A stretch of DNA of 64,000 bases from Voacanga thouarsii (GCA_026120185.1 JANUWF010002208.1:1860001-1924000); one strand, 5' to 3'; shown: positions 26,219-38,330, counted from the stretch's first letter. The notes: a model not told the origin generated them from the letters alone. Numbers and translations: made by a program.

Positions 26219-26760
26219 CTAAATTCTGGTTGAGTTGATATAACCCAACCTTAGATGCCAAAGATAAGAGTCATTGATATTGGTATTTCTCTTCTTTGTT
26301 AAAGGTTCAGATTGAGCGTTATTTAATTGATTATTATTAGGGTTTAAGAAAAATAGATTCCCATACATGTGCCCAGTACATAAAATTTCTCCATCTCTAC
26401 TGATAGAAATAGCAGAATAGAAAGATACAGAATATCCTTGATTTATTAGTTTCACAACCAAAATCAAATTTTGTCGAAATCTAGGTATATATAAAATATC
26501 TTTCAAAACCATATTCTATTATAATAAAAAAACAAGATCCAGCTCTCCCACTGCAAGGGCCCAAACTTATGCTCTATTTCCCACACGTAGTCCATGTTCA
26601 CCCTTTTGAAGTCTTCTAATCTTTCTAAACCCTTGCAAGGAGTTACAGATGTGATCAGTGGCTCCTGAATCAACAATCTAAGTGGAAGTTGATCTAACCA
26701 TTGATATAGACTCTAGATAGAAAACATTACCTATGGGGTTTTTCTTGGCTTGAAGATCTG
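26219..26760 (-). pseudogene. Protease/GAG-pre-integrase region of Copia D
   Basis: The open frame 26512-26219 contains ILYIPRFRQNLI and the pre-integrase LWHLRLGYIN motif. The protease upstream (about 26760-26520) is readable only in pieces: a DSGATDHI-like site near 26670 is degraded. Confidence 0.75.
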
Positions 26761-27534
26761 GACACTCTATTTTTCAGTGTCCCTTCAGTCCACATTCGAA
26801 GCACTTGCCCTTGGGTTTGTCTTTAGACTGGGTCTTAGACTGGGCCGTTGCGTTCCCCTTCTTCTTCTTGAACTTCCTAGGCTTGGGCCCAATTCTAGAA
26901 GATAAAGCCTTAGCAATCATAGCCTTAGATTGTGGCTTCATGACCTTCTCCGCCATCTAGAGCTCCTTCATCAACTCAGTTAAACCCATGTTCAACTTGT
27001 TTATGTTATAGTTCAACTTGAACTGAGTAAAAGAACCCGGTAGAGATTCGAGAACCATGTCCACTTGGCTCTCGGGGTCAATGACAGCCCCTAAGATTTC
27101 TGCCTCCTCAAAAGTAGTAATCATCTTGAGCATATACTCTCTGACTGATGCTCCCTCAACCATCTTAGTATTTATAATAATTTGAAGAGCCTCCTGCCTT
27201 GCGAGTCGGCTCTTATCCGTGAACATCGTGGCTAATGATTGAATTATGTCATACACAGTGGTCATGTGCTCATGTTTGGACTAAAGCACATTAGACATGG
27301 AGGCCAACATATAGCAACGAGCTATCTCGTCGGCCTTCTTCCATACCTTCTCAGCCTCACACTCTTCGGTGGTAGAACCTTCCCCAATAATAAGGCAGGT
27401 TTCGTAATGGACATACTTATACTCTTTCGCTATGAGTATTATGTCCAGGTACTCTTCCAGTCCACATAGTTTGGTCCTATTAGCTTATTCTCTTGGAGAA
27501 TAACGGCCAATAGACTAAAAGAACCTCCCACCAT
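26761..27534 (-). pseudogene. gag of Copia D
   Basis: Starts at the minus-strand ATG at 27534; LIGPNYVDWK is soon visible. A frameshift near 27450, a TAG near 27285 and a TAG at 26957-26959 split it, with open pieces 27265-26957 and 26956-26774. The zinc knuckle begins CFECGLKGH, and the next codon is TAG where Trp is expected. The 102-residue middle part matches the UBN2-type Gag fold of Copia elements (VREYMLKM, LESLPGSF). Confidence 0.87.
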
Positions 27535-29158
27535 TTCTGAAAAATCGAAAAATAAAAGAAAATGATTCAGTTTGTGAAAACAAAACAAATATGTGCACTT
27601 TATCCTTATTATCAAAACTGATAATAATCAATTTAGCGCTTAGGAAAACTGACATAGCTTCTTGGGAAGATTAACAATTCCCTAAGCTAAGTGTGTTAAC
27701 CACCACAAATTAATTTTCCTTCTAGGTAATGATCTAGAAGATAACTCCATCGAGGGGATGGCCGTTTCTTTTCATTTCCTATGGACATACCTCGCACTAT
27801 GACCTCCAACGAGGGGTTGGCCGATCACAGTACGTGCCCCGAGTTATTAATTACATCTCTCCATTAGATCTAGATCCTTGTGGTATCCCCATCCTATACT
27901 AGTTCACTCCCAGGGTGACGCGAGGGGATCCACGATCTCTAATAAGGATCATGATGGAAGCCGTGGGGCCGTTGGAACCCCTCTCCCACTTAGTCTTTTA
28001 AAACAAGGGTTTTTTGAAAAATATCCTTTTGAAAATTTCCATCAAGTTTTCCCTTAACTCAAAAATAAAATATCTAAGTCCATAAAAATCTCTATGTCAA
28101 GGTTTATATCCTTCGAGAGTTTTTCCCATGGACTAATTTTATTTAAGTTAAAAAATTATTTTAAAAATTTTCCAATTAAAACCTTCTAAGGATTTTGGTT
28201 TCAAGTTTATTTGACAAAACAATTTTCTTGTGCAAAAAAATTAAAACAAAATGGATTTCTATTATAACTTACAAAAATATCTAAATCCAATATATTTTCT
28301 ATGTCAAGGATTAAATCCTTTGAGAAAATATCTAAGGCTTAATTTTTGTTCAAGTTAAAATAATCATTTAATTTGTAGAAAAATGCTTTCCTTGTCAAAA
28401 ACATTCCAAATACTTTGGTCTTTGAGAAAACATGCACATAGGTACATAAAAATAAATAGCATGCTAGAAAACAGTAGACGTTTTCATGCTGTTCTATTTT
28501 TTAAACCTAAGTGTCCAGATAATAGAATTAAACACATTAATTAATTAATTAATTAATTAATTAATGGTCTTGTTTAATCCTAAAATCCCTTACTAATATT
28601 TTTCATGCAAAAATATTCCTTGAATATTAACTATTGCAAGATATTAACTTCGTCTGGTATGGACCCCAAAACCAAAAGAAATTGCAAGAAAAATTACAAG
28701 GAAAAAAATTTTAAAAATTTCTCCTTGGTCCACTGCACCCGCCGCACAGAACCAAGACCCATGAGCAACCAGCACGCGGACCGGATTCCAGACCCTAGCC
28801 GGCGCCGGTTCTGGTCTGGACAACTCATCCTGTAGTTTTTTTTTTTTTTTTTTTGCAAATTTCCTCTGCGAATTTCCCCTGTTTTCTTCTCAACTTCTGG
28901 TATCAATGGCTCTCCGATTTCAAACCAAATACAATGAAATCAACCAAAACCAACAATCACCTATACCCATAAACATTGGGCTTACACGATTTGCTAAGAA
29001 AAATAGTAAATTACACATCTCCTATACCTCCACTCGCGAGGTTTAACAGAGAATCTATCCATACCATAAACAGCAAAGGATCACAATTTTAATCACAAAT
29101 ATGTGCCCAGTTTTATTCATCTAGATGCATACTCCCTATATTTTCACAAAACCTTCAT
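27535..29158 (-). other. 5' leader of Copia D
   Basis: About 1.6 kb between primer site and gag. It holds a (TTAA)n run at 28537-28565, a T-run at 28836-28854 and a GC-rich CCGGCGCCGG phrase near 28799. No coding region is convincing. The opposed frames at 28605-28906 are overlapping shadows. Confidence 0.7.
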
Positions 29159-29159
29159 G

Positions 29160-29171
29160 CTCTAATACCAA
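29160..29171 (-). other. Primer binding site of Copia D
   Basis: The minus strand reads TGGTATTAGAGC, one base from the initiator tRNA-Met consensus, adjoining the LTR at 29173. Confidence 0.88.
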
Positions 29172-29172
29172 T

Positions 29173-30934
29173 TGAAGGCATAGAAATGGAAAACATAGGG
29201 CACGCAGCGGAAGCGAAAACAAAACAAAAACTAGAAAAACTCAAGAACAAGGGAACCGAACAGAGCCGGCGCCGGTCGTGCTCTGCACGGATTCTGAGGT
29301 TTAAAAAAAATACCTCTTTTCCTCGTTCTAAAAATTGGCTGGACCGAAATGTGCGCAACCAGGGTAAGTGTGCTGCTGGAAACCTCTTGTGCGATTCCTG
29401 CAAGTCTCCTACTCCGTCTTTGCATGTAGGTGAACGCCAAACTCTCGGTCTTCCAGTATATGGCCTGCCTAATTCCATTCAGTGAACAACTTACAAGGCT
29501 AGGGAACTTTCTTGCAGAGAGAGAGAGAGAAAGAGACGTCTGGCTATTTTTTTCACAGAGAGGAGGCCGTAAAAAAAAATTCATTATATCCAATTCTCCT
29601 ATTTAACCTAAATAAAAACCTTAGGTTAAACTAGACTGGGCCATTGGACTCTTAGTTTAACCTTTTGGGCTTAATTAATTATTCTAATTAGAACCAAATA
29701 AATGGCCCAATTAATAATTAATTTCCAACCCAAATAAACTAATCCAATTAATAGGCCTATATTAATTTAGTCTCAGATTAATCTTTAATTATTCAAATAA
29801 TTAATTAACCCACCAAACTAATTTAATTAATTCTCTGTCTCCATAGACCTTTATTTTATTCTAGCCTAACAATTAAATAGGCTACTTAAATAAAATAAAT
29901 TCTATTTAATTTAATATCAATTCCTTAGCCTGTATTTAATTAGGACAGACGGTCTATATTGGGGACCAAAAGACACACCGCATTGGCTACTAAAATAACC
30001 AAAATACCCTTACCATATAAATAGTTATATTTTGCATTTTAAATATTTTCTAATATCACCATAAGAAAATATTAACCCCAAGGACAATGCTGCGTTAGCA
30101 AAGTCTCCGACCTACAGGTGTAATAACTAAAATACCCCTCTATACATCACCGTACATTTAGAGAGGAATAAGTGTACTAACACCTCTCTAAATGACTTTT
30201 ACCATCCTTAGGCCTCTAGTCCAATGATCTACGACTTTCTGGATTATTTTTGCTTTCCAATGGAGCTATCCTAAAGCAAACATCCAAGTCATGTTCCCCG
30301 GGCCCTGGATATTTAGATCATTCAGACAACCACAAGAGGCAATATAGTATAAAAACTATCATGTACAAGTCTGTCTTAACTAACTAGTCACACATACACA
30401 ACATGCAAATATATTGGCCCTACGATAGAACCTCAACTATAGCATATCAAAGTATATGCTTCCAGCTTCGTCAGGCCACCAACTCATACTCAAGTCGTAG
30501 AATACTAGTCCACGTTGTAGCAGTAGTAGTCTAGGTTTCTACTATATAGTACTTTAAGAAACCACTACTATAGGTCATATTCTACATATTCGAAATACGC
30601 TTATGTCATAAAGTGAGTGGACTACTCACTGGCTAAAGGTAAGTCATTCCCTATTTAGAATTCACAACATAGTAACCTAGACATGATGAGATTTTCATTC
30701 TCATCAATCGGTTAAGAACGAATGTTTATATGTTATGTAACCCGTAATCCATACCTTACTGTGAAATACCTCCATTTACATAGACCACTTACTTAAACAC
30801 AATGAGTCTTTTCCAAACGTAATTGTGCACAAATAAAATATAAATTCACAAATAATTTCTGAAAATAAATTCTTTTATTAAAATATTCAATATTTACATC
30901 TGAAACCTAGTCTAAGAGGGCATATCTCCCAACA
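29173..30934 (-). repeat. 5' LTR of Copia D
   Basis: 1762 bp, with TG...CA ends intact on the minus strand. Matches 21905-23654 and, more weakly, the solo LTR at 56174-58131. Confidence 0.92.
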
Positions 30935-33143
30935 ACTGAAAAGAAGATTAAGTGCATCCGATCAGACAATGTTGGTAAGTACAGTGGACCGTTTGATTAG
31001 TACTGTAGGCAGTAGGGTATCAGACATCAGAAGACTCCTCCTAAGACCCCTCAGTTGAATGGTTTGGCAGAAAGGATGAACAAAACTCTAGTTGAGAGAG
31101 TTAGATGTTGCTTTCAAAGGCCAAGTTACCAAATTCCTTTTAGGGTGAAGCGTTGCATACAATGGTTCATGTCATTAATCTATCTCCTACTGTTGCTCTA
31201 TATGGAAATGTTCCTGAGAATATTTGATCTGGTAAGAAAGCTTCTTATGATTACTTGTGTGTTTTTTGCTACAGGGACTTTGTTCATATTTCAAAAAATG
31301 AAAGGACTAAATTAGATGCAAAGATAAGACAGTGTATCTTTCTTAGATATGGCCATAATGAGTTTGGATATAAACTCTATGATCCAGATGAAAAGAAGCT
31401 AGTTAGAAGCAGAGTTGTAGTATTCTTCGAGAATCAAACCATGGATGACATTAAGAAAGCTTAGAAGATAGAGTCACAGGTCCAGCATGATCTGGTTGAT
31501 TTGGATTGAGAGACTGGGCATCGCTATCCTAATATAGCTAAGGATGGTACACAGACAGATGTGTAGCAGGATAATCTTGATGCTAATGACCATGGTGTTG
31601 CTGATTTAAACATCCCAGATGATGATGCTACTAATACTCAAATTCCAGTAGTTGCAGATTTGCCAGAAGAACCACAAGATACTCCACTTAGGAGATCTAC
31701 CATAGATAGACAGCCTTCCTCTAGGTATTCTCCAAATGAGTATATACTTCTAACAGATGAGGGAGAGCCAGAATGCTATCAGGAAGCTATGAAACGTGAG
31801 CAAAAAGGTCAGTGGTTCAATGCAATAAAAGATGAGATGAAATCTTTATTTGATAATCATACCTTTAACTTGGTGAAGTTGCTTAAGGGCAAAAGGGTTT
31901 TGAAGAATAGATGGGTCTATAGATTGAAGCAAGAAGAGAATTCTTCTCACCCACAGTACAAAGCTAGATTAGTTGTCAAGGGCTTCAATCAAAGAAAAAG
32001 TATAGACTTCTTAGAGATATTTTCTCCTGTTGTAAAAATGTCATCTATCAGAGTTGTGCTTGGTTTAGCTACTAGTCTTGACTTTGAGATTGAGCAGATG
32101 GACATAAAAATAGCTTTTCTTCATGATGATCTTGAGAAAGAAATCTATATGGAACAACCAGAGGGATTTCGAGTGAAAGGAAAAGAAGATTATGTTTGCA
32201 AATTGAAAAAAAGTTTGTATGGATTGAAACAAGCACCAAGATAGTAGTATAAGAAGTTTGAGTCTATTATGAGAAAGCAGCAAGGCTACAGGAAGACTAC
32301 TTCAAACCATTGTGTATTTGTGCAAAAGTTTTCTGATGATGATTTTATTATTATTATTATTTATTATTTTTTTTTTTTGCTTTATGTTGATGATATGCTT
32401 ATTGTTGGCAAAAATGCTTCCAGGATTGACAAGTTAAAGTAAGAGTTGAGCAAGTTTTTTGCAATGAAAGACTTAGGACCAGCTAAGAAAATTCTTGGAA
32501 TGAAGATTTCCCGTGATAGAAATGACAAGAAACTTTGGTTATCTCAGGAAAGCTACATTCAAAAGGTGCTCCAGAGGTTCAAAAATGATAAGTCCAAAGC
32601 TATGAGTACTCCTCTTGCTAGTCACTTCAAATTAAGTGAAAAATAATGCCCCTCCACTCAAGAAGAGAAGATATGCAGAAAAGTTCCCCATGCCTCAGCA
32701 GTTGGTAGTTTGATGTATGCTATGGTTTGTACGAGACCTAATATAGCTCATGCTATTGATATTGTTAGTCATTTTCTTTTTAATCCGGGAAGAGAACATT
32801 GGGATGTTGTGAAGTGGATTTTGAGATATATCCGTGGTACTTATAGTTTGAGACTTTATTTTAGTAGTGAGAAACCTATTCTTGATGGCTATACAGATTC
32901 AAATATGGTTGGAGATGTTAATTAGAGAAAATCTACTTCTAGTTACTTGATTACCTTTGTAGGGGGAGCTGTATCATGTCAATCTCGATTACAAAGATAT
33001 GTTGCATTGTCTACTACAGAAGTTGAATTCATTGCAGTGACAGAGGCTTGTAAAGAGTTGCTTTGGATGGAGAGGTTTCTTCAGGAGCTTGGTCACTCTC
33101 AAGGGAAGTTTGTGCTACATTATGATAGCAAGGTACTATTCAT
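30935..33143 (+). pseudogene. Integrase end, RT and RNase H of Copia C
   Basis: Continues the integrase cut at 21904: RSDNVGKY (catalytic Asp), NGLAERMNKTL (catalytic Glu) near 31060. RT runs 31660-32247, where two adjacent TAG codons (32242-32247) replace the expected Gln-Trp after KQAPR. An (ATT)n and T-run at about 32346-32378 is inserted just before an intact YVDD near 32390. RNase H runs 32700-33143 and is broken at 33143 by CACTA E. The last part of the domain is at 40582-40791. Confidence 0.9.
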
Positions 33144-33159
33144 CACTATTAAAAATTCA

Positions 33160-34340
33160 GGCAAATACGATGGCCAGAAAATCATCGTATTTGAGAAAAT
33201 ACCGTCGTTTTTGCTATAAACGACAATTTCTAGGCTGTCGTATATAATGCCATCATTTTTATTTAAAAAGGTCAAAAAACGTTGTATTTATCTAATGCAA
33301 TAGTGTAATTACGACGGTAAGGGAAAAGCATTGCAATTACACACTCGGGTTGAAATTCTGCAAACCGTCATATTTAGTGAAAAAACTGTCACAATTATTC
33401 CGTAAATATAACGGTTTTAAACCATCGCAAATACTTGTTAATTGCGACAGTCCTAACTATCGTAATTGCTGAGTATTTACGATGGTATCCAGTCATCGTA
33501 ATTACTACTGTCGCAACAAATGTTGCAACAGTAGTAATTACGATGGTTGTAACCGTTGCAAATGCTTAGCAATTGCGACGGTTGACAACTCATCGTAATT
33601 ACTACCGTTGCAATTAATTAGTATTTGCGACGATTAACTACGACGGCCGTAACCATCGTAAAAACTCAACAATTGCGACCATTAGTAAAAAAATTGATAT
33701 CGTCTCTAAATTATCATGTCAAATAAAGAAATCAACAGTTCATTAGAATCAAATTTTTCGTCTTTAAGCCGTCTCTAATTTAAAGATAGACATGGAATAT
33801 TTCATCTCTAAAATAAAGACGGACGTTTTGTCATAATTACTACCGTTGCAATTAATTAGTATTTGCGACGATTAACTACGACGACCGTAACCATCACAAA
33901 AACTCAGCAATTGCGACCATTAGTAAAAATATTGATATCGTCTCTACATTATCAGGTCAAATAAAGAAATCAACAGTTTATTAGAATCGAATTTTTCGTC
34001 TTTAAGCTGTCTCTAATTTAAAGACAAACATGGAATATTTCATCTCTAAAATAAAGACGGACGTTTTGTCACTAGTATGACTCTATTTGGCAACAAATTT
34101 TTTAGAACAACCAAAATAATTTTTTGTCTCCATTTAGAACCAAAAAATGGAGACCAATTCTTCCACCACTAATTAGAGACGAATTTGAAATATTGTCTCT
34201 AATATGGAAATCATTTTTCATCACTATTTTTACTTGATTTAGAAACCAATCAAAATTATCTTTTGTCTCTATTTAGAAACAAAAATTAGAGACCAATTTG
34301 TCCCTCACTATCTTGGAGACCATTTTTTATTCTCCGCTCC
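33160..34340. repeat. Left subterminal repeat region of CACTA E with 238-bp tandem duplication
   Basis: Many short direct and inverted copies of CGACGGTT/AACCGTCG-type motifs. A unit of 238 bp starting near 33603 is repeated from 33841, ending near 34076. From 34080 a different set of GAGACAAAAA/TTTTGTCTC repeats follows. Confidence 0.85.
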
Positions 34341-34530
34341 GACTCTACTTTGATAGAACATAGAAACAAAAATTTAAGACAAAAATATGCTATTCTATTT
34401 TGGAGATAAAAATAATAGTATATTCATTCATCCTAATAAAATGTATAACATTACAAAACATTAGAAACAAAACATAGTACCAAAAAGATCTACAAAAAAA
34501 AATTATAGTGATATTACTACAATCTCTATT
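34341..34530. other. AT-rich spacer in CACTA E
   Basis: Nothing recognised between the subterminal repeats and the first exon-like piece. Confidence 0.5.
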
Positions 34531-36015
34531 TACTCATCATCTTCAGACATGTCATGGCCATCATCTCTTTGATGTTGCCTCTTGGGACTCTTGAGAATCC
34601 TTTCTCTGTTCATGCACATCATCAAGAAATCGTCCCTTGCAATCTAAAAATAAAAAAGCACACATTAAAAAGTTAGAGATTGCTTAATGTATTCAGAAAG
34701 CCATAAACAACTTGCATATGAAGGGCAGTAGGACAACCAAAGAGCATTAGCTAATAGTTCAAAATCAATAAGATGAAATTTATGTTTACTGTTAATAGGA
34801 GTGACCATAAATTACATCTAAGATAACTTGAATCAGTTAGCAATTCAAGAGCATTTTGTGTTGGCAAAGACCAACATCATTAACATGCTTGTTGTACATT
34901 TCCAAATCAAGAGTACATTTTGCACCAGCCATAACTTTTAATTCTTCCACACATCACATACCATTTAAATCTTCCTAAGTCTTGTTTAACATATTTAGAA
35001 GTGTGATTTAACTTTCCATTTAACCCAGCAATCTGAAAGACGTTAAAACAAAACACCTCAAATAGGGTATAAAATCAGCATTTTTAGTGAACAGCATTGG
35101 TGTTCTTCTACTTAATGCATTCATTTGAATTCTAAACTTCAAAAATGCAACTCCCTTTTCTTCCTAACATATTTAGACATGCTTAGGAAGATTTAGTTTA
35201 GTTTATAATCCTACACACTTATGAATTCATAGACTGCAAATCAGAAACACAAAATTAAACTACAACTATTTTTTTTCACAAACAACACATAGCTAGCTTT
35301 AGTTTAGCATTTTCACACCACCTGAACAAACATCACTCCATCACCTTTTCCTTACATTTTCTTTACATAAAAACATACCAAGTCAAGGCTACAATGAACT
35401 AAAGCACACCCTAGATATCTAGCGTAAACAACAACAACAACAAACAGCTTGCAACCAGAAATTTATTCCATTAACTTCAGCTTTTGTTTTGCAGATTTCT
35501 TCAACAAAATATCCTCCATGAGAATAATAAGCAAAGAAGATATTGGAATTTACAATAACTTGACAAAATATGCACCAATGTTTGAGTATATTGTCAGAAT
35601 CCTTGCCTAATAGGTAATCTTTCACCATGATTAGCATGCAAAAAAGAATCAATTGTACTTTTATGATCTGAAGAATATGTTAGCAACTAGAAATTTCAGA
35701 TAATAAGACTACTAGAGAGGCTATCACATGCATGATTTTGATTTTAATGTAATTGAAGTAAGAAAATTTAACCCCTACTATCACACACCTTCTACCAAAC
35801 ACCATAAAATTGTTCTTGTATAACTCCTCACACTTTGCACAAGCAGTGACAAAATCATAGCCCAGGTAAAAGAGGTCGTAGGCACTTTCACTACTACTGT
35901 AGACATGTTTCAGTGAGCATATAGAGGATGAAAATAGCATACCAGTAAATTTATAATCATCATCCTTTTTCATAGTCCCGTCTATTCTTGCTAATTTAGT
36001 ATGGTGATGCATTAT
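34531..36015 (-). pseudogene. Exon-like blocks of an unidentified gene inside CACTA E
   Basis: On the minus strand several open pieces have splice-like borders. One starts at the ATG at 36012, reads through DGTMKKDDDYKFTG and meets a GT donor-like site near 35945. One near 35905-35790 encodes SAYDLFYLGYDFVTACAKC and ends in AGAAG/GTGTGTG. One lies near 35620-35440. A possible last exon near 34644-34530 ends in an acidic tail (SEDDE, stop). The order fits one gene remnant. It could be a captured host gene or decayed transposon protein; I do not recognise the family. Confidence 0.35.
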
Positions 36016-36169
36016 GGAGAAAAAGATAAAGCCTAGTCAACTCAATTGCTAAGCAAATGATTAAAAATTGGCAAGTGAAAGAAGTAAGAAAAAGCTGAAC
36101 CTCTCTCCCCCCTTCTTCCCCCCACCCTTCTCCAACAACAGGAAAAACGGAACCTAGTACCTCAAAATA

Positions 36170-36254
36170 AAATACTCACCGAGAGAAAGATCACCGAAAT
36201 CAATGATATGGGCAAGGGTTCCATGAATCACTCTGATTACTACTCTTGGAGCCA
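36170..36254 (-). pseudogene. Unidentified exon-like piece fused to the dUTPase fragment
   Basis: The minus strand encodes LAPRVVIRVIHGTLAHIIDF and a short continuation, then a donor-like CTCG/GTGAGTATT near 36178. It adjoins dUTPase exon b directly, in place of the expected dUTPase residues after ILFN. Not recognised. Confidence 0.35.
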
Positions 36255-36542
36255 GTTGAACAAAATCACCCCCACTGGACCCCTGTAGTCTACATTCGTT
36301 CACTCTGGCTCCTACATCAATTGAATGCTTCTATGCCAACCCAGATCGTGGCACTATCATTTGAGAATTTGATAAGAAAATGATGATAATCTTTTTATGA
36401 TTTAGAATTAAAAAAATAATCAGTAGAAAATGCAAGAGAGAAAATATTGCTAATATGTGCATAAGTTCCTTCATGAACGGCGTTGCTTAAATCGGTGGGA
36501 ACCAAAGCTTTCCCTCTGGCTGGTACTTTAGTTTCAGCAGCG
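36255..36542 (-). pseudogene. dUTPase (deoxyuridine triphosphatase) gene fragment, two exons with intron
   Basis: Exon a (about 36542-36451) encodes AAETKVPARGKALVPTDLSN and then HEGTYAHI. Exon b (about 36354-36255) encodes PRSGLA, a stop where Trp is expected, KHSIDVGA, a broken stretch, then DYRGPVGVILFN. These match the central part of plant dUTPase, including motif II (PRSGLA) and motif III (GVID..Y.G). In a working enzyme, dUTP is cut to dUMP and pyrophosphate. The fragment cannot work: a one-base frameshift and substitutions destroy the motif III Asp, and both ends of the gene are missing. The roughly 96-base intron is kept, so the capture was from genomic DNA rather than mRNA. Confidence 0.85.
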
Positions 36543-36890
36543 CTGGGCATAAAATAAGAATCCCAGAAAATTTTTCATAATCTTTTCAAATGATTTAGAG
36601 CCAATTTTAACCCTGTCAACAATGATGTTTTCCTTCCAAAATCATGCTACAATATTATACAAAAATCAAGAGGCATTTACCTAGAGAGATCATCACTAGC
36701 AGAGAGAGGAGAAGCTTTTGAGGGCAAAATGGCTTTCTTAGAAAGCTTCTTGACTCGGGAAAATGGGGCAAGTGCCCGCGGATGCCATTTTCGCCGAGTT
36801 TTTGGATTTTGGGCAAGGTTTCTTTGACTTCAGGGTTTTGGGGATTCACTTTCGGACTAATAGGGCCTAAATTAGTCATATTTTTCCTAA
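36543..36890 (-). other. Intron-like sequence beside the dUTPase fragment
   Basis: Directly upstream of exon a on the minus strand, ending in an ATGCCCAG acceptor-like site. A 74-codon open frame at 36879-36655 has no recognised similarity. No earlier dUTPase exon was found. Confidence 0.35.
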
Positions 36891-38330
36891 TTATTTGAGG
36901 CTTTTGTGATACATTTTGTTCAATAACTAGCTAAATTCCTTCATATTTGAGATTTTACCCTTGAAAAAGTATTTTGTGCATTATTTTAGATTTTAGGGGT
37001 AAAACAAAGTAAAACCATCACAAAACAGAACAAAGGCGGCGCCGGCCACATGCTACTTGCACGCACTTTGAGGTGATGGAAAATTGTTGAAACAGGATCA
37101 GAACAGAACTAAACCAGCGCCGGCTCTAGTAGCCAAGGCGGCGCCGACTGTACTCTAGACAACATTGTGCTGAAATCAAGAAAAAATCAGCGAACGATTA
37201 AAGAAACAGAACACAACCGGTGCTGGCTCCAGCAGCCAAGATGGTGCCAGCTGTGCCCTGAGGATAAGACGGAATCTTGATTTTTCCACGTGGTTTTTGG
37301 TAATCTACAGAATTTTAGTATCTTCTTACTTCTACTCGGCCAAGAACCTTACACCAACGAATTTAGGCCTATAAATAGATGAAAAACACAAGAAAAAAAA
37401 TAAGAGAATTCAGAAATCATAACAGAAAATCACTCAAATCAATGGAGGAATTCTTCAAATCAAGGAGGGTTGTACAAGAAGGTTTTCAAAGGAAGAAGAA
37501 GAAGGCTTGTCTATGAGTGCTTTCTTTTACTTTGTTTTCTTTTTCTTGAACAATGATGTATTAATTATTTTATTGTAATTTGACATTGTTTTAGATATTC
37601 ATAATTTTGAGAGTTATTTGATCTTTTGATTAATTGATTGTTATTCTTGGTGTTTAATTACTTGTGCTAATTACAAGATTAATTGGTTGTTTCTTTCCAT
37701 TAACTTGCTTGGACAAAAGGGTTGATAGTGGTCTCAATTCGTTAGTTTCATATTTGTTGTCTTTTAACTTGCTTGGACAAAGGTTCTAATTGTTAGGAAC
37801 AAAGTAATTAAAGGTTAATTGATGTCTGTCAGGATATAGATTCATTGGTTAATTTCATATTTCAAATTTGCCAGGATATGGAAATTTAATCAAGGATTGT
37901 GGCTAATGCATCTATTAGGTGAATTAGTTGAGACATGATATGTAATGCTCGTTTGTCTAGAATATAGGGATTTCATGGATTGGACAAATAAGTGAATCTA
38001 TATTAGTCATTCATGATGCTAAGAGAATAATTAGTTATGATAATGATTAAGTACTTGAGGATCATATTTGTCAAAACAATAGTTTAAGTTGCATAATTCT
38101 ACATTCTTGATATGTGCATATTATATTATATTATATTATTTTTCTTTTTATTTCATTTTCACCTTATCGAGTCGGTTAAATAATGAAAGAAAAGTGATTA
38201 ATGCATACTTGTTCCTTGAGGATCGACACTCGTTTGAACCCTATGCTATGTTAATGATGAGTATGCTTGCTCATATGTGTAATTTGGGGTTAACGCTTTA
38301 ATTTAAACTTGATTGGGAATGTGCTTATTT
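36891..38330 (+). repeat. LTR-like segment inside CACTA E
   Basis: The style of plant Gypsy LTR/leader sequence: three diverged copies of a CAGAAC..GGCGCCGG phrase (37025-37270), a TATA-like CTATAAATAG at 37370, long T/A-rich transcribed-leader-like sequence, and TTCCTTGAGGATCGACACTC near 38213. No partner LTR, primer site or polyprotein was found. Assigned by general appearance only. Confidence 0.35.

Larger units (their letters stand above)
21905..30934 (-). mobile_element. Ty1/Copia element D, nested in C, minus strand
   Basis: LTRs at 21905-23654 and 29173-30934; primer site and polypurine tract are at the expected inner edges. Target duplication ACTGG (21900-21904) and ACTGA (30935-30939) differs by one transition, and the integrase frame of C reads through the site. 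Gag, GAG-pre-integrase, integrase, RT and RNase H run right to left. The coding region is the least decayed of the elements here, with one 312-codon open frame. By eye the LTRs differ at several percent of sites. Confidence 0.93.

Noticed and set aside
28537..28565. (TTAA)n run as a possible insertion hot spot or origin
   Set aside because: It is a simple microsatellite in a retrotransposon leader with no flanking structure.
28605..29593. Overlapping open frames on both strands with Arg/Pro-rich products
   Set aside because: They lie in the leader and LTR of Copia D, and the D LTR frames recur in the sister LTR with breaks.
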